A DNA stretch of 64,000 nt from Actinomycetospora callitridis (lineage in GTDB: Bacteria; Actinomycetota; Actinomycetes; Mycobacteriales; Pseudonocardiaceae). The notes under the pieces are model-generated. The model made no database searches and was not told the DNA's origin. It saw nothing but the letters and a program-made list of their open reading frames with translations. The translations under genes were made by a program, and so were the position numbers. The first letter of the stretch is position 1. Every line of letters begins with the position of its first letter. Shown piece by piece: positions 1 through 8,145 of the stretch. Where the stretch lies: contig NZ_JAQZAK010000008.1 of NCBI RefSeq assembly GCF_028737265.1, positions 1 to 64,000 on the forward strand, given 5' to 3'.

Positions 1-446
1 CACCCCAGATCGTGCCCTGTGGGGCCAGGGCCACCTGAGCAGAAGTGGCAGCTAAGCGACCCCCTGGTGGGAGTGGTCGCGTTCGCCTGGTCGTTCCTCG
101 CAGTTGGTCGCTCCGCTTCCGGTCCGCTCCGGTCCGGCGGTCATGGCCGCGGCCCACCGTCCTGATCACCGGGGTGCACGTGGAGGCTGCGCATCCCCGG
201 CGCCGCCACCGCGCAGGCGTCCCCCGCGAGACCACGCGGTGTCATCGGCCCGGCCGGATACGTATCGGACGGGCGCGCACCGTCGGGGCACCGTGACGTC
301 ACCTCCCTCGAATGACACCCGCCGGCATCGACCGGCGCCCGCCGGTGCAGGCAAGGTCTGCCGTGACATCGGCCCGCTAGCGGACCCAGGACCTCCGTCG
401 GGCACGCGGGCGTCGTCGCGTGATCGCGCCCTCCAGGGCGTTCAGC
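1..446. other. No supported gene
   Basis: Several open frames cross this stretch on both strands, but none looks like a protein. They are rich in Arg/Pro/Ala, have no recognisable motif and overlap each other. No RNA gene or repeat was recognised. It may be the remains of a gene or the intergenic edge of a locus lying to the left. Confidence 0.5.
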
Positions 447-671
447 TCAGAACGAGCTGCATGGCCGGCACAGGGGACCGGGTGGAGTCGACATCGAGAC
501 GGCCATGACCTCGTGGCCGCACACCGCCGGGAAGACCCCGTTCCGCGATCGCGCGGCTGCCGCGAAGACGTCGAGACCGACCAGATGCGAGTTGCCGTCG
601 AGCGCGCACGTCAGCTCGACGAGTTCGGGTCGCCGAGTCGCACGGTGGTGGCCGCTATACGCGCCGCGCAT
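447..671 (-). CDS. Small Cys-containing protein of unknown function
   Basis: A 74-aa frame starting ATG, preceded by a GGTGAG-like ribosome site about 8 nt upstream. The C-terminal half contains AVCGH, then PPGPLCRPC, so a Cys-His/Cys-x2-Cys arrangement that could bind one metal ion. Short actinobacterial proteins with a similar 'xVCGHxVxAxSxxxPPGxxCxxC' ending exist, but I recall this only by pattern. The start lies 2 nt after the stop of the upstream small ORF, which suggests a two-gene operon. Function unknown. The frame could still be fortuitous, because GC-rich DNA makes long random ORFs. Confidence 0.4.
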   Translation of the reverse strand: MRGAYSGHHRATRRPELVELTCALDGNSHLVGLDVFAAAARSRNGVFPAVCGHEVMAVSMSTPPGPLCRPCSSF

Positions 672-673
672 GG

Positions 674-901
674 CTACTCACCGCACCCGTCGCAGACGGC
701 GGGCGACTCCGCACGAAAGGGCCCCACGAGGCGCGTGCTCACGTCGGCGAAGGATCGCACCCTGCTCACCTCCGCCGAGCGCCCCGTGCATGTGCATCTG
801 AGAGGAGCATAACCATCGTCGTGTGCAGCTGCAAGCTCAGGGAAACTGCCCGCGAGCGCTCTCTCCGTCGTGAGAAGACGGTTCGGGCCGCGGCCATCCA
901 C
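674..901 (-). CDS. Small Cys-containing hypothetical protein
   Basis: A 75-aa frame with a GTG start. Four cysteines occur as CTC in the middle and CDGC next to the C-terminus, resembling a small metal-binding protein. It sits directly upstream of the other small Cys-containing ORF, with a 2-nt gap between stop and start, so the two would be co-translated if real. No family recognised. Support is weak: length, operonic spacing and Cys pairs only. Confidence 0.3.
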   Translation of the reverse strand: MDGRGPNRLLTTERALAGSFPELAAAHDDGYAPLRCTCTGRSAEVSRVRSFADVSTRLVGPFRAESPAVCDGCGE

Positions 902-966
902 CCGATCTAGAGGATCTCGGTCCCCGCTGGTGGCCTCTGTGTCGCCGGATGAGCCCAGACGACGGG

Positions 967-1869
967 TCAGAGGGTGGCGCGGGCCGCAGCCACGACGTCA
1001 GCGCTCTCCTCGGGCGTCAGCGCGGTCACGCTCAGCCGGTCGATCAATTCGAGGTACGTCTCGACGTCTTCACGCTTGTCCACGTAGAAGGCGCTGGTGA
1101 GCTGCTCGAGGTAAACGATGTCGGGCAGGTCGGGCTCGGCGAAACGCAGTAGCGTGAACGGCCCACCGGTCGCCACCTGGCCGCTACGGGTGAAGGGGAT
1201 GATCTGAACGGTCACCCGCGGCCGCTTCATCATCGACAAGAGGTGGTCCAGCTGGCTGCGCATCACTTCGGTGTCGCCCATGGTCCGTCGCAGGACCGCT
1301 TCGTCGATCACGACCCAGAAGTCGGGTGCGCCTGGGTTGTTGAGGAGATGCTGTCGCCGCATGCGTAACGCGACCCGCTCTTTGACGTCGGCTGGCCGTG
1401 CAACCTGACCCTGCTCGATCACGGACTGAGCGTAGGCCTCGGTCTGCAACAACCCGGGGACGAATTGGGGCTCGTAACTGCGGATCACCGATGCGGCCTG
1501 CTCCAAGCCGACGTACATCTCCAGCCAGCCCGGCATGACGTCGTTGTAGGACTGCCACCAACCCGGCTCGTTGGCCCGCCGGGCCAGGCCCAGGACGGCC
1601 TCCCGCTCGGCGTCCTCGGTCACCCCGTAGGCCGAGAGGAGGTCCACGACGTCGCGTTGCTTGAATCCCGTCCGCCCGAGCTCGAGTCGGCTGATCTTGG
1701 CTTCCGACCCCCGGATGAGGTCGGCCGCGGCGGCCCGACTCATGCCGCACTGTTCTCGTAGCCGCCGTAGTTGAGTGCCCACGAGGATGCGGAGCACTGT
1801 CGGGCCGCCGCCACTCGCCCGCAGGCTCTGCTGGTGGCCGGGCCAACCCGCTTCACCGATGATGACCAC
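967..1869 (-). CDS. XRE-family regulator with DUF5753 domain
   Basis: A 300-aa cytoplasmic DNA-binding protein. Residues about 28-85 form the XRE helix-turn-helix (LRRLREQCGMSRAAAADLI then EAKISRLELG). Residues about 105-295 match the DUF5753 domain (EPGWWQSY, YEPQFVPGLLQTEAYA, PFTLLRFAEPDLPDIVYLE). In Streptomyces such proteins (WhiJ/AbaA-type) act with small DUF397 partners in developmental or metabolic control. A DUF397 gene lies 1.3 kb away on the opposite strand and a SAM-methyltransferase gene lies between them. The GTG at 1869 gives a 24-residue extension before the conserved PTVLR motif, so a GTG at 1797 is an alternative start. The family is certain; the target is unknown. Confidence 0.88.
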   Translation of the reverse strand: MVIIGEAGWPGHQQSLRASGGGPTVLRILVGTQLRRLREQCGMSRAAAADLIRGSEAKISRLELGRTGFKQRDVVDLLSAYGVTEDAEREAVLGLARRANEPGWWQSYNDVMPGWLEMYVGLEQAASVIRSYEPQFVPGLLQTEAYAQSVIEQGQVARPADVKERVALRMRRQHLLNNPGAPDFWVVIDEAVLRRTMGDTEVMRSQLDHLLSMMKRPRVTVQIIPFTRSGQVATGGPFTLLRFAEPDLPDIVYLEQLTSAFYVDKREDVETYLELIDRLSVTALTPEESADVVAAARATL

Positions 1870-1953
1870 CGCCCGTGTGCAAGGGTTGGCGAGAGTGTGC
1901 CAGATCAGCGTGGCCTGGGGCAGCAGGGCGCTGAACCGTGCGTCGGCCGGGCC

Positions 1954-2787
1954 TCAGGGCTTCCGGCCGATGGCCCCGATGACCATCCGGTGCGCGGGAT
2001 TGTCCGGGTCGGGGAAGTCGAAGCTGGGTCGCCACTCGCTGCAGGGCACGAGGCCGGGTTCGACGAGCTCGAGTCCCTTCAGGAAGTCGGCCTGTTCCGC
2101 GGTGGGTCGGAAGCACCGAGAGCCCATGTTGTAGTCGTGGAAGATCTGGTTGAGCTCGCGGGCACGGGGTTCGCCCGGGTCGGCACAGCCGGAGTGCACC
2201 AGGAAGCTGCCGGACGGGAGCCGATCGCGAATCATCGCCACGATTCCGTGCGGGTTCTCCTCGTCTTCGATGTGCATCAGGATGCCACCGAGGATCACAG
2301 CAAGGGGCCGGCTCAGGTCCAGGAGCCGCTGGGTCTCGGGGTTCTCGAAGATGGCTTCGGGATCCCGCAGGTCCGCGGTGATGACGACGGTGTTCTCGTT
2401 GGCACTCAGCAGGGCTCGGCCGTTCGCGAGCACGATCGGGTCCTTGTCCACGTACAAGACCCGTGTGTTCGGGTTGATCTCCTGGGCGATCTCGTGGACG
2501 TTGCCGGCGGTCGGCAGGCCGGAGCCGATGTCCAGAATCTGGTCGATGCCGGACTCGCCCACGAGGAACCGCACGGCGCGGCGGATGAAGTTGCGGTTCG
2601 CCGCGGCGAGCAACGTCGTCTCGGGCACCGCGTCGATCATGGCCTCGCTGGCCACCCGGTCCACGTCGTAGTAGTGCTTGCCGCCCAGCAGATAGTCATA
2701 GACCCGGGCGATCGAAGGGACGGAAGTATCGATCACCCCTGCGGAGGAGTTCGCTCCTCCGGTCGCAGCTTGGCTCGGGTTGGTCAT
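1954..2787 (-). CDS. SAM-dependent methyltransferase, SAV2177/DUF574 type
   Basis: A 277-aa cytoplasmic protein of the actinobacterial SAV2177-type methyltransferase family. Visible signatures are the N-terminal PSIARVYDYLLGGKHYYDVD block, the SAM-binding loop ILDIGSGLPTAGNVHE, the acidic strand VLYVDKDPIVL and VVITADLRDPEAI. ATG 2787 was chosen because GAAGGG lies about 10 nt upstream and the conserved part starts just after. A longer in-frame extension has no such site. Members accompany XRE-DUF5753 and DUF397 genes in many actinomycetes, as here. The methyl acceptor is unknown. Confidence 0.88.
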   Translation of the reverse strand: MTNPSQAATGGANSSAGVIDTSVPSIARVYDYLLGGKHYYDVDRVASEAMIDAVPETTLLAAANRNFIRRAVRFLVGESGIDQILDIGSGLPTAGNVHEIAQEINPNTRVLYVDKDPIVLANGRALLSANENTVVITADLRDPEAIFENPETQRLLDLSRPLAVILGGILMHIEDEENPHGIVAMIRDRLPSGSFLVHSGCADPGEPRARELNQIFHDYNMGSRCFRPTAEQADFLKGLELVEPGLVPCSEWRPSFDFPDPDNPAHRMVIGAIGRKP

Positions 2788-3178
2788 GGGCTCCGCCCTT
2801 CTGCTCATCAGTACCGACAGTGACCCTATCGAGCGACCCGCGGCACTGGCACACCCTCGGCCTCGCAGGCACTGGAGGAGCCGGCTGGTGCTCAACGACC
2901 ACCGCCCTCTTCGCCGGACCGAGCCGTCGACGCCGGGCCGACATCGACGACCTGGGCGGGCGGCGGATCACGCGCACCACAACCAACCCCGATCGCTCCG
3001 CCGACCCGGACCGGCGAGAAAGGGGAGGCGAAAGACCATCCACCGCGTGCGGGGAGCACCCCGCCGCGTGCCGGTTGACACGCTGCGTCGCCGGATCGAC
3101 GGTCGGTGCAACCGCAAACGAGCGCTCAGATGCACGCGCACCGCAACCGTGAGGCGCGGGTACCTCGGGAGGAGAGAG
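2788..3178. other. Intergenic region between methyltransferase and DUF397 gene
   Basis: This 391-bp stretch between two divergent genes should carry both promoters. ORFs crossing it have low-complexity Arg-rich translations and no recognisable motif, so I do not call a gene. A GGGAGGAGAG ribosome site for the DUF397 gene ends it. I see no clear operator. Confidence 0.45.
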
Positions 3179-3424
3179 ATGCCGCACGACGGACCGGGGT
3201 CCGGACCGATCGTCGACGCCGGAGGACCGGTCCTGGCATGGCGGAAGAGCCGCCGCAGCAACCCCAACGGGGCGTGCGTGGAGATGGCCCGCATGCCCGA
3301 CGGGCATATCGCCGTGCGGGATTCGAAGGACCCTCACGGTCCGATGCTGACGTGTGCCGCGATGGAGATCGCCAGGCTGGTCGACGCGATCAAGGCCGGT
3401 GAGCTCGACGACCTGATCTCCTGA
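3179..3424 (+). CDS. DUF397 domain protein
   Basis: An 81-aa protein dominated by one DUF397 domain: LAWRKSRRSNPNGACVEMA, then the characteristic 'xVRDSKDP' block (AVRDSKDPHGPML). ATG 3179 is fixed by a GGGAGGAGAG ribosome site and gives the usual family length. DUF397 proteins are small partners of XRE-DUF5753 regulators in Streptomyces and relatives; some pairs behave like antitoxin/regulator modules. The XRE gene is nearby but not adjacent, so the partnership is inference. Confidence 0.85.
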   Translation: MPHDGPGSGPIVDAGGPVLAWRKSRRSNPNGACVEMARMPDGHIAVRDSKDPHGPMLTCAAMEIARLVDAIKAGELDDLIS

Positions 3425-3650
3425 CACGGCGAATGCGCCGAGGTCAGGCGCTCTCGTCATCCCCGGGGAAGACGCTGTCGGCGGTGTCCTGCCTCGAGGA
3501 CGCGGCGCGAGCAGTTCGACCAGGACGAGCGGGCCGGCCCGGGATCGGGCCTCCCGGGGTCGGGTCTCGTGTCTGGAACACCGTGCCCTGCGCACCTCTT
3601 CGCGCGCCCCGCACCTCACGCGTCGGGGGCACCTTGGACACTCGGTGCGG

Positions 3651-4742
3651 TCACGACGGCGTTCGGGTTGGTGCCTTGGTCGTTCCGCGGGCTCGCGGGA
3701 CACCTACGGCGGAGACCAGGCAGAGTTCCACGCCCCGATCGACCGTGGCGACGGCTGCTTCGTGCCCGCGTCGGCCGAGACCGCACGACGCCGCGACGTC
3801 CACCTCGTGGCCCACCACGTTCTCGACCGCAGCCAGAATCGCCCGGTGCTCCTCGGACGGCAGTCGCTCGTGAAGGAATCCCGCGACCAGACGCGTCCCG
3901 ACCGGAAGCCGCAGCCGCCCGAGGGGATCGTAGGCCCGCGGGTCGAGTGACGGTGGTTCCTCGCCGGCCGCGAGCGGGATGTGGACGTAATCCAGAGGAC
4001 GCCCGGCCGGCCAGCGCCGCGCGATCGCGTTGGCGAGCATCACCGCCGGGCCGGCATCCTCCGGTTGGGCGAGGGCCCGGTGCTGCAGGTCGCCGAGACA
4101 CAGGTGCAGTCCGAACCGCGCGCCGACCGGGGCGCGGCGGGCGAGCTCAGTGATGCCGGCGGCGAGCCACCTGGCGACCACCGGACGCAGCAGCCCAGGC
4201 GCCGTGGCGACGAGGACGAGCTCGAGTGGGATCTCGAGCTGGAAAACGACCTCGGAGCCGTCTGCTGAGTGGATCTCCTCGATCTCGCCGAGCAAGGCGT
4301 CGGTGAACGCCCGCCGGTGCACCTGTCCGCCCCGTCGTCCCATCAGGAACGTCGCGAGGTCCAGGTCGCCGGGCAGCCCGACCTGGAACCTGAGATCGGC
4401 CGGCACAGCCCCCTCGGCGTGCAGCGCGTCGAGGACGCGTCGACCGACTCGGTGGGGTTCGACGTGCTGGAGGTCCAGGTCGCGGCCGCGGAGGCGGTGC
4501 CCTCGACGGACACGAAAGTCGAGCCTGTCGTCGTAGGAGGTCCAGTGGCCGTCCCGCCGGACATCGAGGTCGGGATGCGTGCGGAGGCTCTCGGCGATGT
4601 TGGCGATCCAGCGCTCGCGCTCGCCGGTCTCTCCGTCAGGGAGAGAGGTCAGCACACCGCCGCACCGCTGGGCCATCTCGCGCATGGCTGCGTGGGCCGT
4701 GACCCCCGGCCAGCTCCCCACGAGATGCACACGCCGTGACAT
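3651..4742 (-). CDS. MetE-like (cobalamin-independent methionine synthase superfamily) protein
   Basis: A 363-aa protein with the fold signatures of the MetE C-terminal/UROD superfamily. It opens with HLVGSWPG and LPDGETGERERW. It contains GLHLCLGD, an HxC pair corresponding to the zinc-binding His-Cys of MetE, and near the C-terminus SCGLGRR, which parallels the conserved Cys in MetE's DCGLKTR. Zinc-dependent thiol or methyl transfer is therefore plausible, but the protein is half the length of true MetE and lacks its N-terminal domain, so methionine synthesis should not be assumed. A TAGCCT box ends 6 nt before the ATG, suggesting a leaderless transcript. Confidence 0.65.
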   Translation of the reverse strand: MSRRVHLVGSWPGVTAHAAMREMAQRCGGVLTSLPDGETGERERWIANIAESLRTHPDLDVRRDGHWTSYDDRLDFRVRRGHRLRGRDLDLQHVEPHRVGRRVLDALHAEGAVPADLRFQVGLPGDLDLATFLMGRRGGQVHRRAFTDALLGEIEEIHSADGSEVVFQLEIPLELVLVATAPGLLRPVVARWLAAGITELARRAPVGARFGLHLCLGDLQHRALAQPEDAGPAVMLANAIARRWPAGRPLDYVHIPLAAGEEPPSLDPRAYDPLGRLRLPVGTRLVAGFLHERLPSEEHRAILAAVENVVGHEVDVAASCGLGRRGHEAAVATVDRGVELCLVSAVGVPRARGTTKAPTRTPS

Positions 4743-4748
4743 GGAGAA

Positions 4749-4754
4749 AGGCTA
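4749..4754 (-). promoter_or_regulatory. -10 box for leaderless MetE-like gene
   Basis: Reads TAGCCT on the minus strand, followed by six bases and the ATG at 4742. TANNNT at this distance is the classic actinobacterial leaderless promoter layout. No ribosome-binding site can fit. Confidence 0.5.
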
Positions 4755-4976
4755 GAAGTCCTCCAACAGCCCAGGAAGCCTGCCAGAAGACGCACTTCAT
4801 CGGGTGAGTGATCGCAGACCGTACGTGCCTGATCGCTCGAACGGAACGCAGGCTCGAACGGGTGGGCAGGTCAGCGTCGAGGAGGGCGACCCCAGCCACC
4901 GCCTCGAAGATCACGACTGCAGGCCACGACCTCCGCCGGCGCCGACGGCGCCATCACTCCAGGGTGCAACCCGGCA

Positions 4977-5411
4977 CTACCGCCAGGGATCGGTGATCTC
5001 GCGGAGGTCGGCGAGGATGCGGCGCAGCTGCGCCATCCTGCGTGCCCCGAGGTGGGTCTCCCACTCGGCCTCCACCCGGGAGACGACCGCGCGCGACGCC
5101 TCCACGCTCCGGTGACCCCGCTCCGCGATCCGCACGAGCCGGGCCCGCCCGTCACCCGGATCCGGCACGCGGTGGACGTATCCCAGCCGCTCCAGCTGGT
5201 CGATGAGGAAGCCGGCGCTCTGCTTGGTGATCCCTGCCTGCCGGGCGAGATCGCTGAGCCGGCTGCCCTCCGGCGCGATGCGCTGGAACACGCGCGCCTG
5301 GGACGGCGTGATGTCGTCGAAGCCGGCCGCAGCCAGCTCCTCGAACACCCGCGTCTCCATCGCCCGGTAGGGCAGGTACAGCAGCAGCCCGGTGTTGAGC
5401 TCCTCCGTCAC
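4977..5411 (-). CDS. MarR-family transcriptional regulator
   Basis: A 144-aa winged-helix repressor. The recognition region is SRLSDLARQAGITKQSAGFL and the wing is PDPGDGRARLVRIAERG, both typical of MarR. GTG 5411 is chosen because TAGGCT lies exactly 7 nt upstream (leaderless promoter) and because the family's N-terminal helix starts here. Upstream in-frame extensions are non-conserved. It is divergent from a TIGR03083-family gene with a 64-bp shared promoter region containing an inverted repeat, so it probably represses itself and that gene in response to a small ligand. Confidence 0.9.
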   Translation of the reverse strand: MTEELNTGLLLYLPYRAMETRVFEELAAAGFDDITPSQARVFQRIAPEGSRLSDLARQAGITKQSAGFLIDQLERLGYVHRVPDPGDGRARLVRIAERGHRSVEASRAVVSRVEAEWETHLGARRMAQLRRILADLREITDPWR

Positions 5412-5418
5412 GTTGACG

Positions 5419-5468
5419 AGCCTACGAGAAAGTAAGAGACTCTGTCTTCTTTGGTCAGTCTCTCTGAC
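5419..5468. promoter_or_regulatory. Divergent promoter and probable MarR operator
   Basis: The minus-strand -10 box TAGGCT (5419-5424) serves the MarR gene. AGAGACT at 5435-5441 and AGTCTCT at 5457-5463 form a perfect 7-bp inverted repeat with a 15-bp spacer; GTCAG/CTGAC arms (5454-5458, 5464-5468) form another. The repeats lie where the -35 element of the MarR gene should be, which fits autorepression. Binding by the neighbouring MarR protein is inferred from position. Confidence 0.5.
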
Positions 5469-5475
5469 GGGATCG

Positions 5476-6114
5476 ATGATGGACGTCGACGAGAAGTGGC
5501 AGACGATCGCCGGCCAGCGCACCGTTCTCGCGGACGTGCTCACGGGGCTGTCCGACCGGGACCTCGACCGTCCCTCGTTGTGCGCGCGCTGGAGGGTGCG
5601 CGACGTCGCCGCGCACGTCGCGCTCACGCCGTGCTCGCCGGGCCTGCCCCGCATCCTCGCGTCGGCCCTGCGCGCTCGCGGCGACTTCGACGAGGTCAAC
5701 CGCACCTCGGCGGTGGGCCACGCCGAGCGGCTCGGGCCGGCCCTGGCGGGCGAGCTCCGGGCGGTCGCGTCCAGTCGACGCAGGCCTGCGATCACGACGG
5801 TCGACAACCTGCTGTTCGACACGATCGTGCACGTGCAGGACGTCGCCGTGCCCCTCGGCGTCGAGGTCGACGTGCCGCCGGAAGGCGCTCGCGAGGGTGC
5901 CGACCGTGTCTGGAGGATGGGCTGGCCGTTCTGGGCCCGGCGTCGGCTGCGCGGGCTGGAGCTCGCCGCCACCGACACCGACTGGATGCGGGGGTACGGC
6001 GAACCGGTGCGCGGACCGATCCGCGACCTCCTGTTCCTGCTCACCGGACGCACCGAGGCGGCGCTTCCCGGCCTCCACGGTGCAGGCGTGCGGCACCTGG
6101 CATCGCACCCGTAG
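5476..6114 (+). CDS. TIGR03083-family (mycothiol-dependent maleylpyruvate isomerase-like) protein
   Basis: A 212-aa four-helix DinB/MDMPI-fold protein. The family signature 'xLDRPSLCARWRVRDVAAHV' lies at about residues 30-50 and the second metal-binding His is in DTIVHVQDVAVPLG at about residue 118. Members bind a divalent metal through three His residues, and some use mycothiol as cofactor for isomerisation or detoxification. Two adjacent ATGs (5476, 5479) are both possible starts. It is divergent from the MarR gene and ends in a strong hairpin. The substrate is unknown; a MarR-controlled detoxification role is inferred. Confidence 0.8.
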   Translation: MMDVDEKWQTIAGQRTVLADVLTGLSDRDLDRPSLCARWRVRDVAAHVALTPCSPGLPRILASALRARGDFDEVNRTSAVGHAERLGPALAGELRAVASSRRRPAITTVDNLLFDTIVHVQDVAVPLGVEVDVPPEGAREGADRVWRMGWPFWARRRLRGLELAATDTDWMRGYGEPVRGPIRDLLFLLTGRTEAALPGLHGAGVRHLASHP

Positions 6115-6136
6115 AAGAGAGATCGGCACCGGCGAG

Positions 6137-6171
6137 GAGTGAGGGGCGCCCCGACGGGACGCCCCTCACTC
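6137..6171 (+). terminator. Rho-independent-like hairpin after TIGR03083 gene
   Basis: GAGTGAGGGGCG and CGCCCCTCACTC form a perfect 12-bp GC-rich stem with an 11-nt loop, starting 22 nt after the stop codon. There is no U-tract, as is usual for actinobacterial terminators. Confidence 0.7.
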
Positions 6172-6340
6172 AACTCCGTGCCCGCCTCCGCGATGCCCCG
6201 CCCCGCCGCGTCTGACTGTGCGATGCGGTCGCGTGGCCGAGAAGGCAGTGGGTGGCTGCCCTCCCGATCCGAGAGCCAGGAACCGGTCGGCCAGCCACCG
6301 AGAACGCTAGGAGCCGCGGCCTACCCTCGGGACCCCGACA

Positions 6341-6727
6341 TCAGGAACTACTTCCCGCCGACGACGTTGTCCCGCGGCCGTTCGAGGACCGGGACCGCGT
6401 GAGGGCGAGCCCACCGAGAGCGGCGCCGATCAGCCCCAGGACCACGGCGACGACAGCCCCGGCCAGACCGTTGCCGGTGCCGAGGCCGCCGGCGGCGCTC
6501 GCCGCGTGCAGCCCGCCGACGAGTGCGGCGACCAGCCCGAGCACCAGGGCCGCGAGGGGCCTGCTGCGCGCGCCCGGGCGAGCCAGGCCCAGCACACCCA
6601 CGACCACGGCGGCCAGTCCCACCACCGCCGCCGTGGTCGGCACGGTCCGGCCGACGCCGAGCTCGTAGCCGGCGGCGGCGAGGGGCATGTCCGTGGCCCG
6701 GAGCGCGGTGATCACGTCGTTGAGCAT
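6341..6727 (-). CDS. Small integral membrane protein (DUF6223-like)
   Basis: A 128-aa protein with three hydrophobic segments: VPTTAAVVGLAAVVVGVLGL, PLAALVLGLVAALVGGLHAA and GAVVAVVLGLIGAALGGLAL. A Ser-rich tail follows. ATG 6727 is preceded by GGAAGGA. The layout resembles DUF6223 proteins, but this is from memory of pattern. It is divergent from a histidine kinase/response regulator pair, with a palindrome of NarL/LuxR-target style between them, so it is probably the output gene of that two-component system, perhaps an envelope-stress function. Confidence 0.65.
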   Translation of the reverse strand: MLNDVITALRATDMPLAAAGYELGVGRTVPTTAAVVGLAAVVVGVLGLARPGARSRPLAALVLGLVAALVGGLHAASAAGGLGTGNGLAGAVVAVVLGLIGAALGGLALTRSRSSNGRGTTSSAGSSS

Positions 6728-6821
6728 CAGGAGTCCTTCCAGGTCGGGAGCACGGAGCCGAGGGTGCGCGCGTGGCGACCCCGCCGGCATCGGCCTGCGG
6801 GCGTCTGTTCGGTCTGCCGTG

Positions 6822-6863
6822 CCCGCCGTACGGTCGGCTCCTGGGCGTAGGACCTACGGCGGG
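6822..6863. promoter_or_regulatory. Probable NarL-type operator between membrane protein and kinase genes
   Basis: CGTAGG-A-CCTACG (6846-6858) is a perfect 13-bp palindrome. It is nested near outer arms CCCGCCGTA (6822-6830) and TACGGCGGG (6855-6863). GTAG-N-CTAC-type palindromes are common targets of LuxR/NarL-family response regulators in actinobacteria. The site lies between the divergent DUF6223-like gene and the kinase/regulator operon, which suggests autoregulation. Not proven. Confidence 0.45.
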
Positions 6864-6969
6864 AGCGCTACGGCCGGAGCACGTCCCCGGGCGGACGCGT
6901 GCTCCCCTCGATCACGCGCAGGATGAGGAACGGGCCGCGCACCCCGGGCTCGAGCGGGGAGGCGGACCG

Positions 6970-8145
6970 ATGGGCGACACCGCGCTCGGGGCTGCGCGTC
7001 GGCGCCCGACACCGACGGCGGTGGACGTCGGTCTCGGCGTCACGGTGGCCGCGGTGGTCCTCGTCGCCGCGTTCGCGGGGATCGGCCCGGCGTCGACGAC
7101 GAACGCACGCGCGCTCGACGTCGGAACGTTCGCCCTCGCGGCGGCACTGGCCGGCGCGCTCGGCATCCGTCGCCGACACCCGGTCGCGGCGCTCGTCGGG
7201 CTCAACGCGGTCGTTCTCCTCTGGTTCGTCGGGCCGTATCCCGGGCGGCTCGTCGCGCTGGCTCCGTTGGTCGGCTGCTACGCCCTCGCCGCGGACCGTG
7301 GCTGGCGCTGGGGCCTGGCCGGCGCGGCGCTCACGGCGGGGGTCCAGATCCTGGCGATCCGCGTCGTCCTCGGGGATGTCGCCACCGTCGGCGTGGTGCC
7401 GATCGCGGTCCTGCTCGCCGCCACCGCGGGGAGTGCGGGGGCGGCGGTCGGCTACTACCGGGCCCTGCTGACGAGTACGCGGGCCGAGCTCGCGAGGGAG
7501 ACGTCGTTCCGCGAGGAGCGGACCCGCCGCCTGATCGCCGAGGAGCGGCTGCGCATCGCCCGCGAGCTGCACGACGTGGTCGGACACTCGATGGCGACGA
7601 TCAGCGTGCAGGCCGGCGTCGGTCTGCACGTCCTCGAGCAGCGCCCCGGCCAGGCCGCGGAGGCCCTCGCGGCGATCAAGGCCATCTGCGACGCGGGCCT
7701 GGCCGACGTCAAGGCCGTCCTCGGGGCCCTGCGCACCCCGAGCGGGGACGTCGAGCAGTCCTCGGGGCTCGACCGGCTGCCGACACTCCTCGAGACCGTC
7801 GAGGGGGCCGGCCTGCGCGTCGAGCTCGACCTCGACGTCGACGGACGAGCGCTGCCGGTGCCCGTCGACCTCGCCGCCTACCGGATCGTCCAGGAGGCGC
7901 TCACCAACGTGATCCGCCACGCCCGCGCCCGGACCGTGTGGCTGGCGGTGGAGCACCGGCCGTCCCGGCTGACCCTCCGCATCCGGGACGACGGCACCGC
8001 GCCTCCGGCAACCGACGTCTGGGGACAGGGCATCGACGGCATGCGCGAGCGCGCCCGCGCGCTCGCCGGCTCGCTGACGGCCGGCCCGCACCCCGACGGC
8101 GGCTTCGAGGTCTGTGCGGAGCTCCCGGTCCCGGAGGCCCGGTGA
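6970..8145 (+). CDS. Sensor histidine kinase, HisKA_3/NarL-partner type
   Basis: A 391-aa membrane kinase. Four to five hydrophobic segments fill residues 15-165 with almost no extracellular domain, a form common in kinases that sense membrane stress (intramembrane-sensing). The dimerisation/phospho-acceptor motif is LRIARELHDVVGHSMATISV, with phospho-His in ELHDVVGH. The ATP domain has the N-box EALTNVIRHA, the D-box DDGTAPP, then GQGIDGMRERA. ATG 6970 follows GGGAGGCGG. Its stop codon overlaps the GTG of the response regulator, so the two are co-translated. The stimulus is unknown. Confidence 0.92.
   Translation: MGDTALGAARRRPTPTAVDVGLGVTVAAVVLVAAFAGIGPASTTNARALDVGTFALAAALAGALGIRRRHPVAALVGLNAVVLLWFVGPYPGRLVALAPLVGCYALAADRGWRWGLAGAALTAGVQILAIRVVLGDVATVGVVPIAVLLAATAGSAGAAVGYYRALLTSTRAELARETSFREERTRRLIAEERLRIARELHDVVGHSMATISVQAGVGLHVLEQRPGQAAEALAAIKAICDAGLADVKAVLGALRTPSGDVEQSSGLDRLPTLLETVEGAGLRVELDLDVDGRALPVPVDLAAYRIVQEALTNVIRHARARTVWLAVEHRPSRLTLRIRDDGTAPPATDVWGQGIDGMRERARALAGSLTAGPHPDGGFEVCAELPVPEAR

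Noticed and set aside
2820..3294. ORFs on both strands in the methyltransferase/DUF397 gap
   Set aside because: Arg/Thr/Pro-rich translations without motifs; the gap must hold two divergent promoters.
3651..4742. Annotation as methionine synthase (metE)
   Set aside because: Half-length, lacks the N-terminal domain and several substrate residues; only the zinc-site-like HxC and CGLGRR motifs are shared.
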